From Ga0077555 sp963746315 (lineage in GTDB: Bacteria; Pseudomonadota; Alphaproteobacteria; Rhizobiales; Hyphomicrobiaceae): a stretch of DNA of 64,000 bases. The DNA lies in assembly GCA_963746315.1 (NCBI GenBank), contig CAVVAR010000012.1, forward strand, positions 1,798,001-1,862,000. Reading direction: 5' to 3'. Positions 10,011-22,041 of the stretch are shown here, piece after piece. The notes under the pieces were generated by a model. That model did not search any database, was not told the origin of the DNA, and was given only the letters and a program-made list of their open reading frames with translations. The position numbers were made by a program, and so were the translations under genes. Each line of letters starts with the position of its first letter. Position 1 is the stretch's first letter.

Positions 10011-11168
10011 GCCCATCAGACCCGCCGCCCGTGCTGCAACCGGCCGTCGCGAGCGCGCGCCGCCATGTCGCCCACGATCTCCTTTTGGCGGCCTTGCCTC
10101 ACCCGATCCTCGTTCTCGCCGAGGATGAGCGGGTCATCTATGCCAACACCGCCGCCGAGGTCTTCTTCGAGTCGAGCCAGGCCTTGTTGAAGCGCCAGCG
10201 CCTGGAGGAGATCGTCGCCTTCGGTTGCCCCCTCGTCGCGCTCGTTCGCGAGGTGCACCGCACGGGCTTTACCATCAACGAGTATGGCGTCGGCATCGCC
10301 ACCCCGAAGAGCCAGACCCAGCGCATCGTCGATATTCATTCAGGACCACTGCCCGAAAGCCCCGAGCTGACGCTCGTCATGCTCCAGCAGCGGTCCATGG
10401 CACAGATGATCGAGCGGCAGCTCACCCATCGCGCCGCCGCCCGCTCCGTCTCCGGCCTCGCCGCCATTCTCGCCCACGAGATCAAGAATCCGCTCTCGGG
10501 AATTCGCGGCGCCGCTCAACTCCTCGAGCCGGGCCTGTCGGACGACGATCGCGCCCTCGCCGAGCTGATCTGCACCGAGACCGATCGCATCAAGAACCTC
10601 GTCGATCGCATGGAGGTGTTCGGCGACGAGCGCCCACTCGTCACCGAGCCGGTCAACATCCACGCGATCCTCGACCATGTCGCGCGCCTCGCCGACACCG
10701 GATTTGCCCGCCACATCCGCATCGTGACCGAGTACGATCCGTCTCTGCCGGCGGTCACTGTCAATCGCGACAAGCTGATCCAGGCGTTGCTCAATCTCGT
10801 GAAGAACGCCGCCGAGTTCGATCGGCGAGAAGCCCGAGTCTGGGCGCATCGTGCTCAGAACGGCATTCCGGCCCGGCGTCCGCATGGCGGTCAAGGGCAG
10901 CCGCGATCGGGTCTCGTTGCCGCTCTGCATCGAGGTCGAGGACGACGGCCCCGGGGTGCCCGAGGCCATGCGGCCGCATCTGTTCGATCCCTTCGTCACG
11001 TCCAAGCGCACGGGCACCGGGCTCGGTCTCGCGCTGGTGGCCAAGATCATTGGGGATCACGGCGGCATCATCGAGTGCGACTCCGAGCCGCCTCGGACCA
11101 TCTTCCGCGTTCTGCTGCCGCTCGACGAGCGGGCCGGCCGCAGAAGTCCACGACACGAGCGAGGATAG
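10007..11168 (+). pseudogene. ntrB: Nitrogen regulation sensor kinase NtrB, frameshifted as sequenced
   Basis: NtrB phosphorylates or dephosphorylates NtrC in response to nitrogen status through PII. The first 270 codons encode a PAS domain (about 25-130) and the HisKA H-box ILAHEIKNPLSGIRG with His157, ending in LNLVKNAAE, the start of the ATPase N-box. There, four bases (10817-10820, ttcg) sit where three are expected. The reading frame moves by one, and the conserved remainder (IGEKPESGRIVLRTAF, then EDDGPGVPEAM, SKRTGTGLGLALV) continues in another frame to 11168. Both halves are well conserved, so a sequencing insertion is more likely than decay. If real, the kinase would lose its ATP-binding G-boxes. 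The start overlaps the dusB stop (ATGA) and ntrC follows 6 bp later. Confidence 0.9.
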
Positions 11169-11174
11169 ACGCAC

Positions 11175-12623
<1,449 letters not shown>

Positions 12624-12922
12624 CGCGAGCCCGAGGCCTCAAGCCCGCAAGCCGCCACTGAATTCCCGGCCACGGGTCTGGAATCCGGGCAGCATCCCGG
12701 ATTTCTCCGGCTTGACGCCAGCGGGTCGCACGGTTAACGGTGGTCTCTGTCGCGAAAAAGTCACAGTGTGGCGTTTGTTTGCCGCGCAGCCGCCGATACT
12801 GCGATCCCGGGAGCAGCGGCCCTCCCAGTTCAGCGCGAGCGGAAGCATTGCAGCACGAAATCTGGAGGGCACGGATCGGCGACCTCTGGCGGGCTCTGCG
12901 CTCTGCCGGCGGACGTTTGGTC

Positions 12923-15262
12923 ATGTCTCTTGCCAGTCGTCCAGCCAGCTCACCGCACGAGCCCGACGAAGGGCCTGACGATGGCCTCGATTCGGCCCTG
13001 CCGGGCGCCAGCCCCCGTGGGTTCTGGCTCGGCCTCGTCGTCGTGGTCCTGTCCTTGGTGTCGGGCCTCGCGACGTACCTGATTTTGACCGGCCTGACCC
13101 CGATCGCGCCGCGCAACGAGGTCGTGCTCGTCGTCCTCGCCTTCAATATCGTGCTCATCATCGCCATGTGCGCTGTCCTCGGCGTACAGGCGGTCGGTCT
13201 CTGGCGGGCTTGGCAGCGGAAGGTCGCGGGAGCTCGCATCCATGTCCGGATCGTCGGCCTGTTCACGATCATTGCGGCTCTACCGGCGCTGCTGCTCGCC
13301 GTCGCCGCGACGACCACCTTCTCACGATCCCTCGACACGTGGTTTTCGAGCCGGACGCGGACGATCGTCGCCAGCTCCCTCGACGTCGCCAATGCCTACC
13401 TGGCCGAGCACGGGCAGGTGATCCGGACCGACGTCGTAAACATGGCCAAGGACATTGACGACCTTGCCACCGAGGAGCGCATCGGCACGGCCGAGGTGCA
13501 GCGCCTGCGCAACATCGTCATGGCCCAGATGGGCTTGCGCGACCTGTCGATCGCCGCCGTGATCGACGCGGCCGGCAAGCCAGTGGTCGCCCAGGCGGCC
13601 GACAACCGCGTGCAGTACGCTCCGCCTGAGCCGGCCGTCATCGCTCAAGCTGCGGCCGGCAACGTTCCGCTGCTCATGCCGACCAATACGTTTCGCGTCG
13701 CGGCCATCTCCCGCCTGAACCGGCTGCCGGGCCACTTCCTCTACGTCGCCCGAAGCGTCAATCCGAAGGTCGTCGGCCATCTTCAACGCACCCAGGCCGC
13801 CGTCGACGAGTACGAGCGTCTGCGCCGCGCGCGCGGCGGACCCAAGCTTGCCCATGGCGTCATGTACTTCATGATCGCGCTGACGGGCATGCTCGCCGCG
13901 ATCTGGGTCGGCCTATGGTTCGCGCGCCACCTCGTGGCGCCGATCCGCCGGTTGATTGGTGCCGCCCAGCGCGTCGCGCGCGGCGATCTCGACGTCGTCC
14001 TGCCCCTCAGGCGCGGGGAGGGTGACCTGCGTCGGCTATCTCGCGACTTCAACAATATGACGAGCGAGCTTTCCAGCCAGCGCAATGCCCTCGTCAGCGC
14101 CAACGCCCAGCTCACCGAGCGCCGGCGCTTCATGGAGGCCGTGCTGTCGGGCGTGTCCGCCGGCGTCATCGGCCTCGCGCCAGACGGGACCATCCGCCTC
14201 GTCAACCCGTCTGCCGAGAAGTTGCTCGGCGTGACGCCGGATAGCGTCACGGGCAAGCCGTTCGCCGAGGCGTTGCCGGCACTCGCCGAGTCCTTGGCTG
14301 CCGAAGGCACCGGCATGAAACCGCGTGGTCCCCACGACATAACGCTCAACGTCGGCGGCGAGGAGCGGCGCTTCTCCGTCCGCGTCACAGGAGAACAATC
14401 CGGCGCCGGTACCGAGGGAAGCGTCGTCACCTTCGACGACATCACCGAGCTCGTCGTCGCGCAGCGCTCATCGGCTTGGGCCGACGTTGCGCGGCGCATC
14501 GCACACGAGATCAAGAACCCTCTGACGCCGATACAACTGTCTGCCGAGCGGCTGAAACGCAAATACGGCGCCTCAATCGAGAAAGACCGCGAGACCTTCG
14601 ACAAGCTGACTGACACCATTGTTCGTCAGGTCGGGGACATCAAAACCATGGTCGACGAGTTCGCATCCTTTGCGCGGGTGCCGAAGCCCGAGATCGAGCT
14701 GACAGACCTCCGCGATGCTGTGCAGGAGCCCGTCATTCTGTTTCGCGAGAGCCACCCCGCCGTGCGCTACGTCATGAGCTTTCCCGATGCGCCCGTCGAG
14801 GTTCCGGCCGACCGGCGCCTGATCTCCCAGGCCCTGACCAACCTCGTCAAGAACGCCACCGAGAGCGTGATCGCGGCCGGCGAGGCCGGCGATTGCGGGC
14901 CCGGCTGGCAGCCGACGGTCGAGGCCAATCTGCGCCAGGCTGGCGATCGCATCGAGATCGAGGTGATCGACAACGGGCTTGGACTTCCCCGGCAGAACCG
15001 CTCGCGCCTGCTCGAGCCGTACGTCACGACCAAGGGCAGCAAGGGTACGGGTCTTGGCCTTGCCATCGTCCAGAAGATCGTCGAGCAGCACATGGGTGTG
15101 CTCACGCTCGAAGATGCGCCGTCGGCCCCCGGCCGCACGCGCGGCGCACTCGTCCGCCTGTCGCTTCCGGCCGCCCGGCGCTTGCCGCGCGATTCGGACG
15201 AGGCGGAAGCAACCAAGCTGACTGGCCAGCCGTCACGCACGGCCGGGCTCGCAGCGCACTGA
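12923..15262 (+). CDS. ntrY: Nitrogen regulation sensor histidine kinase NtrY
   Basis: About 779 residues. NtrY is a membrane sensor kinase paired with NtrX, linked to nitrogen and, in some species, redox control. Three or four N-terminal membrane helices (GFWLGLVVVVLSLVSG, then VVLVVLAFNIVLII, then IVGLFTIIAALPALLL) precede a periplasmic domain, a further helix near residue 315 and a HAMP segment (APIRRLIGAAQRVARGDL). A PAS domain follows, then the H-box RRIAHEIKNPLTPIQ with His528, and an ATPase domain (NLVKNATES, KGSKGTGLGLAIV). The start is uncertain: the ATG at 12923 lacks a strong ribosome site, and an in-frame start at 12740 would add 61 residues of unlikely sequence. It sits 299 bp after ntrC, so it may have its own promoter. 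Confidence 0.94.
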   Translation: MSLASRPASSPHEPDEGPDDGLDSALPGASPRGFWLGLVVVVLSLVSGLATYLILTGLTPIAPRNEVVLVVLAFNIVLIIAMCAVLGVQAVGLWRAWQRKVAGARIHVRIVGLFTIIAALPALLLAVAATTTFSRSLDTWFSSRTRTIVASSLDVANAYLAEHGQVIRTDVVNMAKDIDDLATEERIGTAEVQRLRNIVMAQMGLRDLSIAAVIDAAGKPVVAQAADNRVQYAPPEPAVIAQAAAGNVPLLMPTNTFRVAAISRLNRLPGHFLYVARSVNPKVVGHLQRTQAAVDEYERLRRARGGPKLAHGVMYFMIALTGMLAAIWVGLWFARHLVAPIRRLIGAAQRVARGDLDVVLPLRRGEGDLRRLSRDFNNMTSELSSQRNALVSANAQLTERRRFMEAVLSGVSAGVIGLAPDGTIRLVNPSAEKLLGVTPDSVTGKPFAEALPALAESLAAEGTGMKPRGPHDITLNVGGEERRFSVRVTGEQSGAGTEGSVVTFDDITELVVAQRSSAWADVARRIAHEIKNPLTPIQLSAERLKRKYGASIEKDRETFDKLTDTIVRQVGDIKTMVDEFASFARVPKPEIELTDLRDAVQEPVILFRESHPAVRYVMSFPDAPVEVPADRRLISQALTNLVKNATESVIAAGEAGDCGPGWQPTVEANLRQAGDRIEIEVIDNGLGLPRQNRSRLLEPYVTTKGSKGTGLGLAIVQKIVEQHMGVLTLEDAPSAPGRTRGALVRLSLPAARRLPRDSDEAEATKLTGQPSRTAGLAAH

Positions 15263-15291
15263 CTTGAAGAGATGCAGTCGAGGAGGGACAC

Positions 15292-16686
15292 ATGGCAGCC
15301 GACGTCCTGATTGTCGATGACGAGGCCGATATCCGCGATTTGATCGGGGGCATTCTCGAGGACGAGGGACATGCCACGCGTGCCGCGAGGGACGCAGACG
15401 AGGCGCTGCGCGCCATCGAGGACCGGCGACCCCACCTCGTCATTCTCGATATCTGGCTCCAGGGGAGTCGCCTCGACGGTCTCGAGGTCCTGAGCCATAT
15501 CAAGCGCGCGCATCCGGATCTTCCGGTGGTGATCATCTCCGGCCACGGCAACATCGAGACCGCCGTGACCGCGATCCGCCGCGGCGCCTACGACTATATC
15601 GAAAAGCCGTTCAAGGCCGACCGCCTGCTCCTCGTGACCCTCCGGGCACTCGAGGCCTCACAGTTGCGCCGCGAGGTGCGCGAGTTGCGCGAGCGCTCGA
15701 CGCAAAGCGCCGAGATGGTCGGCAAATCGACCGCGATCAATGCGCTCCGCAGTCAGCTCGATCGGGTCGCGCCAACCAACAGCCGAATTCTCATTCGTGG
15801 CGCGTCGGGCACAGGTAAGGAGCTTGCCGCCCGTGTCATTCACGCCAAATCAGCCCGGGCCGACGGCCCGTTCGTCGTGCTCAATGCGGCGGCGATGGCG
15901 CCTGAGCGCGTCGAGGACGAGATGTTCGGCACCGAGGATAGGGCCGGGCCGCGCAAGGTCGGCGCGCTCGAGGAGGCACACGGCGGCACCCTCTACATCG
16001 ACGAGGTCGCCGACATGCCGCTCGAGACGCAAGGCAAGGTGCTACGCGTCCTGGTCGAGCAGAAGTTCCTGAGGATCGGCGGCGCCAACAAGGTGTCGGT
16101 CGACGTCCGCATCATCACGTCGACGAGCCGTGATCTCGAGCGCGAGATGCAGGAAGGCCGCTTCCGGCAGGACCTCTATCACCGACTTTCGGTGGTGCCG
16201 CTGCGCGTTCCGAGCCTTGCCGAGCGTCGCGACGACATCCCGGCACTGATCGAATACTTCGTCGGTCAGCTCGCCAACGCTTCCGGCCTCTCGCCACGCC
16301 GCATCGGCGACGACGCCATCGCCGTGCTGCAGGCCCACGACTGGCCCGGCAACGTCCGCGAGCTCAGGAACAACATCGAGCGCCTGATGATCCTGTCCGG
16401 CGGCGAGCCTGGAACCGTGATCACGGCCGACATGCTGCCCGAGGAGATCGGCTCCAACGTCCCGCTGCCCGTCAATGGCGGCGCCGAGCACCTGATGTCG
16501 ATGCCATTGCGCGAGGCCCGCGAGATTTTCGAGCGCGAATACCTCCTGGCACAGATCAACCGGTTCGGCGGGAACATCTCGCGCACGGCCGAGTTCGTCG
16601 GCATGGAGCGGTCGGCGCTACACCGCAAGCTCCGGGCGCTGGGCGTGGGCTCCGAGCAGCGCTTGGGCGAGCCGAAGGTCGGGTGA
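15292..16686 (+). CDS. ntrX: Nitrogen regulation response regulator NtrX
   Basis: 464 residues. The receiver has Asp53 in LVILDIWLQGSRLDG. The AAA+ core has Walker A GASGTGKELAARVIH and Walker B LYIDEVADMP, and a C-terminal Fis-type HTH ends the protein (GNISRTAEFVGMERSALHRK). Where sigma-54 activators carry GAFTGA, this protein has MFGTEDRAGPRKVGALEEA. The sigma-54 contact loop is therefore missing, as I recall for other alphaproteobacterial NtrX. It probably regulates by DNA binding rather than sigma-54 remodelling. A good ribosome site (GAGGAGGGA) precedes the ATG. It lies 29 bp after ntrY. Confidence 0.96.
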   Translation: MAADVLIVDDEADIRDLIGGILEDEGHATRAARDADEALRAIEDRRPHLVILDIWLQGSRLDGLEVLSHIKRAHPDLPVVIISGHGNIETAVTAIRRGAYDYIEKPFKADRLLLVTLRALEASQLRREVRELRERSTQSAEMVGKSTAINALRSQLDRVAPTNSRILIRGASGTGKELAARVIHAKSARADGPFVVLNAAAMAPERVEDEMFGTEDRAGPRKVGALEEAHGGTLYIDEVADMPLETQGKVLRVLVEQKFLRIGGANKVSVDVRIITSTSRDLEREMQEGRFRQDLYHRLSVVPLRVPSLAERRDDIPALIEYFVGQLANASGLSPRRIGDDAIAVLQAHDWPGNVRELRNNIERLMILSGGEPGTVITADMLPEEIGSNVPLPVNGGAEHLMSMPLREAREIFEREYLLAQINRFGGNISRTAEFVGMERSALHRKLRALGVGSEQRLGEPKVG

Positions 16687-16750
16687 GCGCCTGGATCTGC
16701 AACTCGCGCCTCCCTGGCCGGGGCCGTTGCGCGTCACGCACGACGCGCAA

Positions 16751-16764
16751 CGCACTTGCGAAAC
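16751..16764. promoter_or_regulatory. Second copy of the CGCACTTGCGAAAC element, upstream of hfq
   Basis: The 14 bases CGCACTTGCGAAAC match 8895-8908 exactly and have the same palindromic core (CGCA, CT, TGCG). The site lies 65 bp after the ntrX stop and about 195 bp before the preferred hfq start. Its position in a second promoter-like gap of the same gene cluster suggests a shared regulator; this is inference. Confidence 0.35.
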
Positions 16765-16958
16765 ACCTTTCGAGCCTTTACCGATAAGACGTCTTGACAA
16801 CATCAGACATATTGATGCCACGCGAACGACAGGACACCCCACGCCCCGTCCGCGAGCGAGCCGCGGCGACAGCCGCGCCGGCGGACCGGACTGCTGCGCC
16901 CGACCCGAGCCCGGGCGCGGAAAACAAGAGCGCCAAAGAAAACAAGAACGGAAAGCAA

Positions 16959-17213
16959 ATGGCCGCCGAACGTCCGCAAAGCCTCCAGGACACGTTCCTG
17001 AACCATGTTCGCAAGAACAAGACGCCCCTCACGATCTTTCTGATCAACGGCGTCAAGCTGCAGGGCATCGTCACCTGGTTCGATAATTTTTGTGTGCTGC
17101 TTCGCCGCGATGGCCACTCGCAACTCGTCTATAAGCACGCCATATCTACGATCATGCCCGGAGGACCGGTCCACTTGATGGATACCGACCCCGCCGAAGG
17201 CGCCCAGAGCTGA
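16959..17213 (+). CDS. hfq: RNA chaperone Hfq
   Basis: 84 residues, a normal Hfq length. Hfq forms a hexameric ring that pairs small RNAs with mRNAs. The Sm1 region is SLQDTFLNHVRKNKTPLTIF, followed by GVKLQGIVTWFDNFCVLL, and Sm2 is YKHAISTIMP. I chose the ATG at 16959 because typical alphaproteobacterial Hfq begins MAAERPQSLQD. An in-frame extension to 16815 or 16794 would add 48-55 residues rich in Ala, Pro and Lys and cannot be excluded. It follows ntrX by 272 bp and precedes hflX by 62 bp, the usual hfq-hflX pair. Confidence 0.96.
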   Translation: MAAERPQSLQDTFLNHVRKNKTPLTIFLINGVKLQGIVTWFDNFCVLLRRDGHSQLVYKHAISTIMPGGPVHLMDTDPAEGAQS

Positions 17214-17275
17214 GCCGAGACAAAGCCATCGACGATACGACAGACGACCTGACGCCGCGCCCTTCCGGCCGAAGC

Positions 17276-18643
<1,368 letters not shown>

Positions 18644-18784
18644 GGGCAGGCGGCGTCGCTTTGGGCATCGGCTTCCATTGCATAGCGGATCTGCTGCCAA
18701 TACATGGCTCGCCGACTATTGATTGACAACTGACGGCTCCGGCCATCTTCACTCCCAGCAAAGAACAGTCTCAAAAGCTCGGGA

Positions 18785-20017
18785 GTGAGGCAAATTTCAA
18801 CCGATACGGCGCGGATGCGGCGCAATCTCATTCTTCTGGCTGCTTGCCAGGCGTTTGGCCAGGCGTGCAACACGGCCATGTTCGCGGCGACCGCGCTGTC
18901 GATCGTGGCGTTCTATCCCACGCGCGAGCTAGCGACGCTGCCCACGACCCTGCAGCACGTCGGTGTGATGTTGTCGGTTTTCCCTGCTGCAATGCTCATG
19001 CAACGCAAAGGCCGCAGGTTCGGCTTCCGGCTGGCATCCGTCTTCGGCATGGCTGGCTCGGCGCTTCTGGGCTACGGTCTGATCACCCAGAGCTTCGTCG
19101 TTATGTGTTGTGCCGGCCTGATACTCGGCTACGCCGTCGCAAGCCTGCAGATGTACCGGTTCGCAGCGGTGGAGCTGGCGCCACCCGAGTTCACGGCCAA
19201 GGCGATATCGTGGGTGACGGCAGGTGGCGTCGTGGCCGGCGTCATCGGCCCGGCGATGGTGCGCTGGACCCACGACCAGGTCGACCCGCCCTACCTCGCG
19301 ACCTACGGCGGCATGATCGTTTTCCATCTGATCGTCTTCACGATCATGTCGTTCATCCGCTTTCCGCCCCACCAAGCGCCAGCCCCCAGCGCCTCGTCAC
19401 CCGCTCCGGCCGTAGCGCCACCGAGGCCGCTCTGGCAGATCGCCGTCCAGCCGCGCTTCATCGCGGCCGCGGTGTGCGGGATGTCGTCGTTCGGCTTGAT
19501 GGCCCTGGTGATGGGCGCTTCGCCGCTCGCGGTCGTCGCCTGTGGCCTGCCACACAAAGAGACCCACCTGGTCATTTTCATGCACGTGATGGGCATGTTC
19601 GTCCCGTCGTTCTTCACCGGCAACCTGATCGGGCGCTACGGCATCGTCTCCGTGATGACGATGGGCATCTTCGTCATGGCGATCGCCATTCTTCTCGCGC
19701 TGGACGGGCAGAGCGCCTGGCACTTCCGTAGCGCGCTGACGCTCAACGGCGTCGGCTGGAATTTCCTGTTCGTCGCCGCAACCACATTGGTGACGACCAC
19801 TTATCGGCCCAACGAGAAGGGCAAGGCACAGGCCCTCAACGATTTCCTGGTGTTCGGCACCACCGCGACCGCCAGCTTCTTCGCCGGGCTGCTGCAGGAG
19901 CGGATCGGCTGGGCTCCGCTCAACACCAACGCCACGGTGCTGCTGATCGGTCCGGTGATCGCCGTGACGTGGCTATGGCTCAGCAAGGATGCGAGGCGGG
20001 CGACACAGAGGGTCTGA
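18785..20017 (+). CDS. Major facilitator superfamily transporter
   Basis: About 410 residues with roughly twelve membrane helices in two halves, split by a Pro/Ala-rich loop (PSASSPAPAVAPP, near residues 203-215). The loop RKGRRFGFR after helix 2 resembles the MFS motif A, and the equivalent IGRYGIVSV lies in the second half. The substrate cannot be told from sequence. The start is ambiguous between GTG at 18785 and ATG at 18815; the membrane core is unaffected. It is separated from hflX by 141 bp and is convergent with mazG, 51 bp away. Confidence 0.85.
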   Translation: MRQISTDTARMRRNLILLAACQAFGQACNTAMFAATALSIVAFYPTRELATLPTTLQHVGVMLSVFPAAMLMQRKGRRFGFRLASVFGMAGSALLGYGLITQSFVVMCCAGLILGYAVASLQMYRFAAVELAPPEFTAKAISWVTAGGVVAGVIGPAMVRWTHDQVDPPYLATYGGMIVFHLIVFTIMSFIRFPPHQAPAPSASSPAPAVAPPRPLWQIAVQPRFIAAAVCGMSSFGLMALVMGASPLAVVACGLPHKETHLVIFMHVMGMFVPSFFTGNLIGRYGIVSVMTMGIFVMAIAILLALDGQSAWHFRSALTLNGVGWNFLFVAATTLVTTTYRPNEKGKAQALNDFLVFGTTATASFFAGLLQERIGWAPLNTNATVLLIGPVIAVTWLWLSKDARRATQRV

Positions 20018-20068
20018 GGCTCCGGACGGGACTCCGCCGGAATGCCGAGCCGGCCGATGACGCGGCGC

Positions 20069-21031
20069 CTATCGCTCTTCCCGCTTCGCCTCGCCCCAAA
20101 GCGCATCCATCTCCGCAAGGTCGCTCTCCGACGGCGACTTGCCGCGCTGCGCGAGCATCGCCTCGACCTTGCCGAAGCGCTCCATGAACTTCGAGTTGGC
20201 TCGCCGGAGAGCGTGCTCGGGATCAATCGCCAGATGCCGCGCGACATTCGCCATGACGAAGAGGAGGTCGCCGTACTCTTCCTCGATGCGAGCATGGTCG
20301 GGTGCGCTGCGGTCCGGAGGGGACGCATCCGCGGGTTCGCCCGGTCTCCGCGGATCGGCGGCCAGGGCCACCTCTGCCAGCTCCTCGGTCTCCTCGCGCA
20401 TCTTCTCGAACACCGGCCCGAGTGACGGCCAGTCGAACCCCACGGCTGCGGCTTTGTCCTGCAACTTCACCGCGCGTGTCAGCGCCGGCAATGCGGTCGG
20501 CACCCCGTCGAGCACGGACCGCGGGACAGACGCCCCCGCCGGCGCAGCCGCCCGAGCCACCACGGCTCCTGATGGCGTGGGCCCAATACGCGCTCGCTCG
20601 GCCGCTTTCTCCGCCTTCTCCTCGGCCTTGATCCGCTCCCAGCTCGCCTTGGCTTCGGCGCTGGTGGCGCCACGCTCATCGCCAAACACGTGCGGATGCC
20701 GCCGGATCATCTTGCGTGCGATGCCGTGGACCACGTCACCGAGGTCGAACAGCCCTTCCTCCTCAGCCAGTCGCGCGTGATAGACGACCTGCAGGAGGAG
20801 GTCGCCCAACTCCTCCTTGAGATCGACCAGGTCGCCGCGATCGATCGCATCGGCCACCTCGTAGGCTTCCTCGATCGTATAGGGCGCTATCGTCGCGAAC
20901 GACTGCTCGAGATCCCAGGGGCAGCCCGTGACCGGTGTTCGTAGCTCCGCCATGATCTCGACGAGCCGGGCAATGTCTCGCGCCGGCACCATGCTGCGTC
21001 GCCCGTCGTTCATGCGCGTGTCTCTCGCCAT
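20069..21031 (-). CDS. mazG: Nucleoside triphosphate pyrophosphohydrolase MazG
   Basis: About 320 residues. MazG hydrolyses (d)NTPs to monophosphates and pyrophosphate, cleaning the pool of aberrant nucleotides. Two MazG domains are visible. The first has CPWDLEQSFATIAPYTIEEAYE and LKEELGDLLLQVVYHA, with the ExxE-type metal residues. The second has MREETEELAEV and IEEEYGDLLFVMANVARHL. The linker between them (about 145-175) is longer and Ala-rich compared with E. coli MazG. ATG at 21013 is an alternative start six codons in. It is the only minus-strand gene between the MFS transporter and the unknown membrane protein. Confidence 0.93.
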   Translation of the reverse strand: MARDTRMNDGRRSMVPARDIARLVEIMAELRTPVTGCPWDLEQSFATIAPYTIEEAYEVADAIDRGDLVDLKEELGDLLLQVVYHARLAEEEGLFDLGDVVHGIARKMIRRHPHVFGDERGATSAEAKASWERIKAEEKAEKAAERARIGPTPSGAVVARAAAPAGASVPRSVLDGVPTALPALTRAVKLQDKAAAVGFDWPSLGPVFEKMREETEELAEVALAADPRRPGEPADASPPDRSAPDHARIEEEYGDLLFVMANVARHLAIDPEHALRRANSKFMERFGKVEAMLAQRGKSPSESDLAEMDALWGEAKREER

Positions 21032-21118
21032 TGCCGTTTGCCGCCGTGCCCGCTAGGTCTAGCCCAGCGCCCGCCTCGTGTCGAAAGCCCGTGAGCGCAC
21101 AACGGCGGGGGACAGCCG

Positions 21119-21886
21119 GTGTTTCTCATCCACCTCCTGATCAACCTCTCGATCGTCGCCTGCGAGCTTGCCCTCGCAGCTGCGACCGGGTGGCTCGCCT
21201 GGCAGATGCCACTCGTGTTCTCGGCGGTCACCGCCGCGCTCGCCCTGAGCCTTGGTCTGAACCTCGAGCTGAAGCGGCTCGCGTTCGAGACCCCGTTCTA
21301 TTTCGAACGCACGCGCGGCATCGGCACCATCGTGCGCACAATCATCGGAGGAGGTCAGGCACTGTTCAAGGGCCTGATCGCGGGTCTCGTTGCAATTATG
21401 ACCTTTTCCGGGACTGAGGCATCTCGGCTCATGTTCGTCGCAGGGCTGTTCGCCGTCGTCGTCCTTATTGGCTCCACCGTGCTGCGGCGCCTGACGATCA
21501 CATTCGGGGCGCGACCCGCCCACTGGGGCTTCTTCCGCATGGCAGCGCCGCTGGGCCTTCTGTTCTCAGGCGCCATGAGCTTTTTCCCGCCGCCGTCGAC
21601 GTGGGACGTCGGGCGCCAGGTTCTGCTCGACTTGCCGGCGCGGCCGAGCTTGTCGCAGGCGGGGGAGGCGCTCTTTTCGCTCAGGCTGTGGATCGACGAC
21701 TTGGTCGTCCGACTGGTCGCGGGCTACACGGGCCCCGAGTGGGCGAAGGTCGTCGGCATCGTCGTCGGGTCGAACGTCCTGGTCGGCTTCGTCATCGCCG
21801 TCTACGCGGTGCTCCTGTCCGAGATCGTCCGGACGATGGAGGAAGCGCACTGGCGGCTGCGCGGCCACCGCAAGGTCCGCGGGTGA
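21119..21886 (+). CDS. Integral membrane protein of unknown function
   Basis: 255 residues from a GTG preceded by GGGGGA about 7 nt upstream. At least five hydrophobic helices are apparent: about residues 5-25, 30-48, 105-120, 140-158 and 210-235. The region between the last two (about 160-205) is more polar and may be a loop or small domain. I do not recognise a family and see no catalytic motif. It is divergent from mazG and convergent with pepA. Codon use looks like that of its neighbours, so recent transfer is not suggested. Confidence 0.7.
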   Translation: MFLIHLLINLSIVACELALAAATGWLAWQMPLVFSAVTAALALSLGLNLELKRLAFETPFYFERTRGIGTIVRTIIGGGQALFKGLIAGLVAIMTFSGTEASRLMFVAGLFAVVVLIGSTVLRRLTITFGARPAHWGFFRMAAPLGLLFSGAMSFFPPPSTWDVGRQVLLDLPARPSLSQAGEALFSLRLWIDDLVVRLVAGYTGPEWAKVVGIVVGSNVLVGFVIAVYAVLLSEIVRTMEEAHWRLRGHRKVRG

Positions 21887-21958
21887 GCCCGACGCCGGTT
21901 CGGCATGTTGGTCCAGCGTCGTCTTTGCACGCCCTGCTTTAGGCGCCCATCGTTCGCG

Positions 21959-21970
21959 TAATATATATTA
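21959..21970. other. AT-only palindrome in the convergent gap before pepA
   Basis: TAATATATATTA is a perfect 12-bp palindrome at the head of a markedly AT-rich patch (about 21955-22012) in an otherwise GC-rich window. It lies between the ends of two convergent genes. No gene or convincing terminator explains it. Confidence 0.5.
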
Positions 21971-22014
21971 TGGAAAATATCATTGAGTTTACCTGAAACG
22001 TCAACAAATTGCAC

Positions 22015-22030
22015 GTGCCTCAGGCGGCAC
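22015..22030 (-). terminator. Possible weak hairpin downstream of pepA
   Basis: GTGCC, a 6-nt loop and GGCAC form a 5-bp stem 11 nt past the pepA stop (minus strand). There is no clean U-tract, so this is only a candidate terminator or 3'-end stabiliser. Confidence 0.25.
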
Positions 22031-22041
22031 TTTGCCCCGGT

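Noticed and set aside
16794..16799. TTGACA as a -35 box for hfq
   Set aside because: No -10-like hexamer lies at 16-18 bp spacing.
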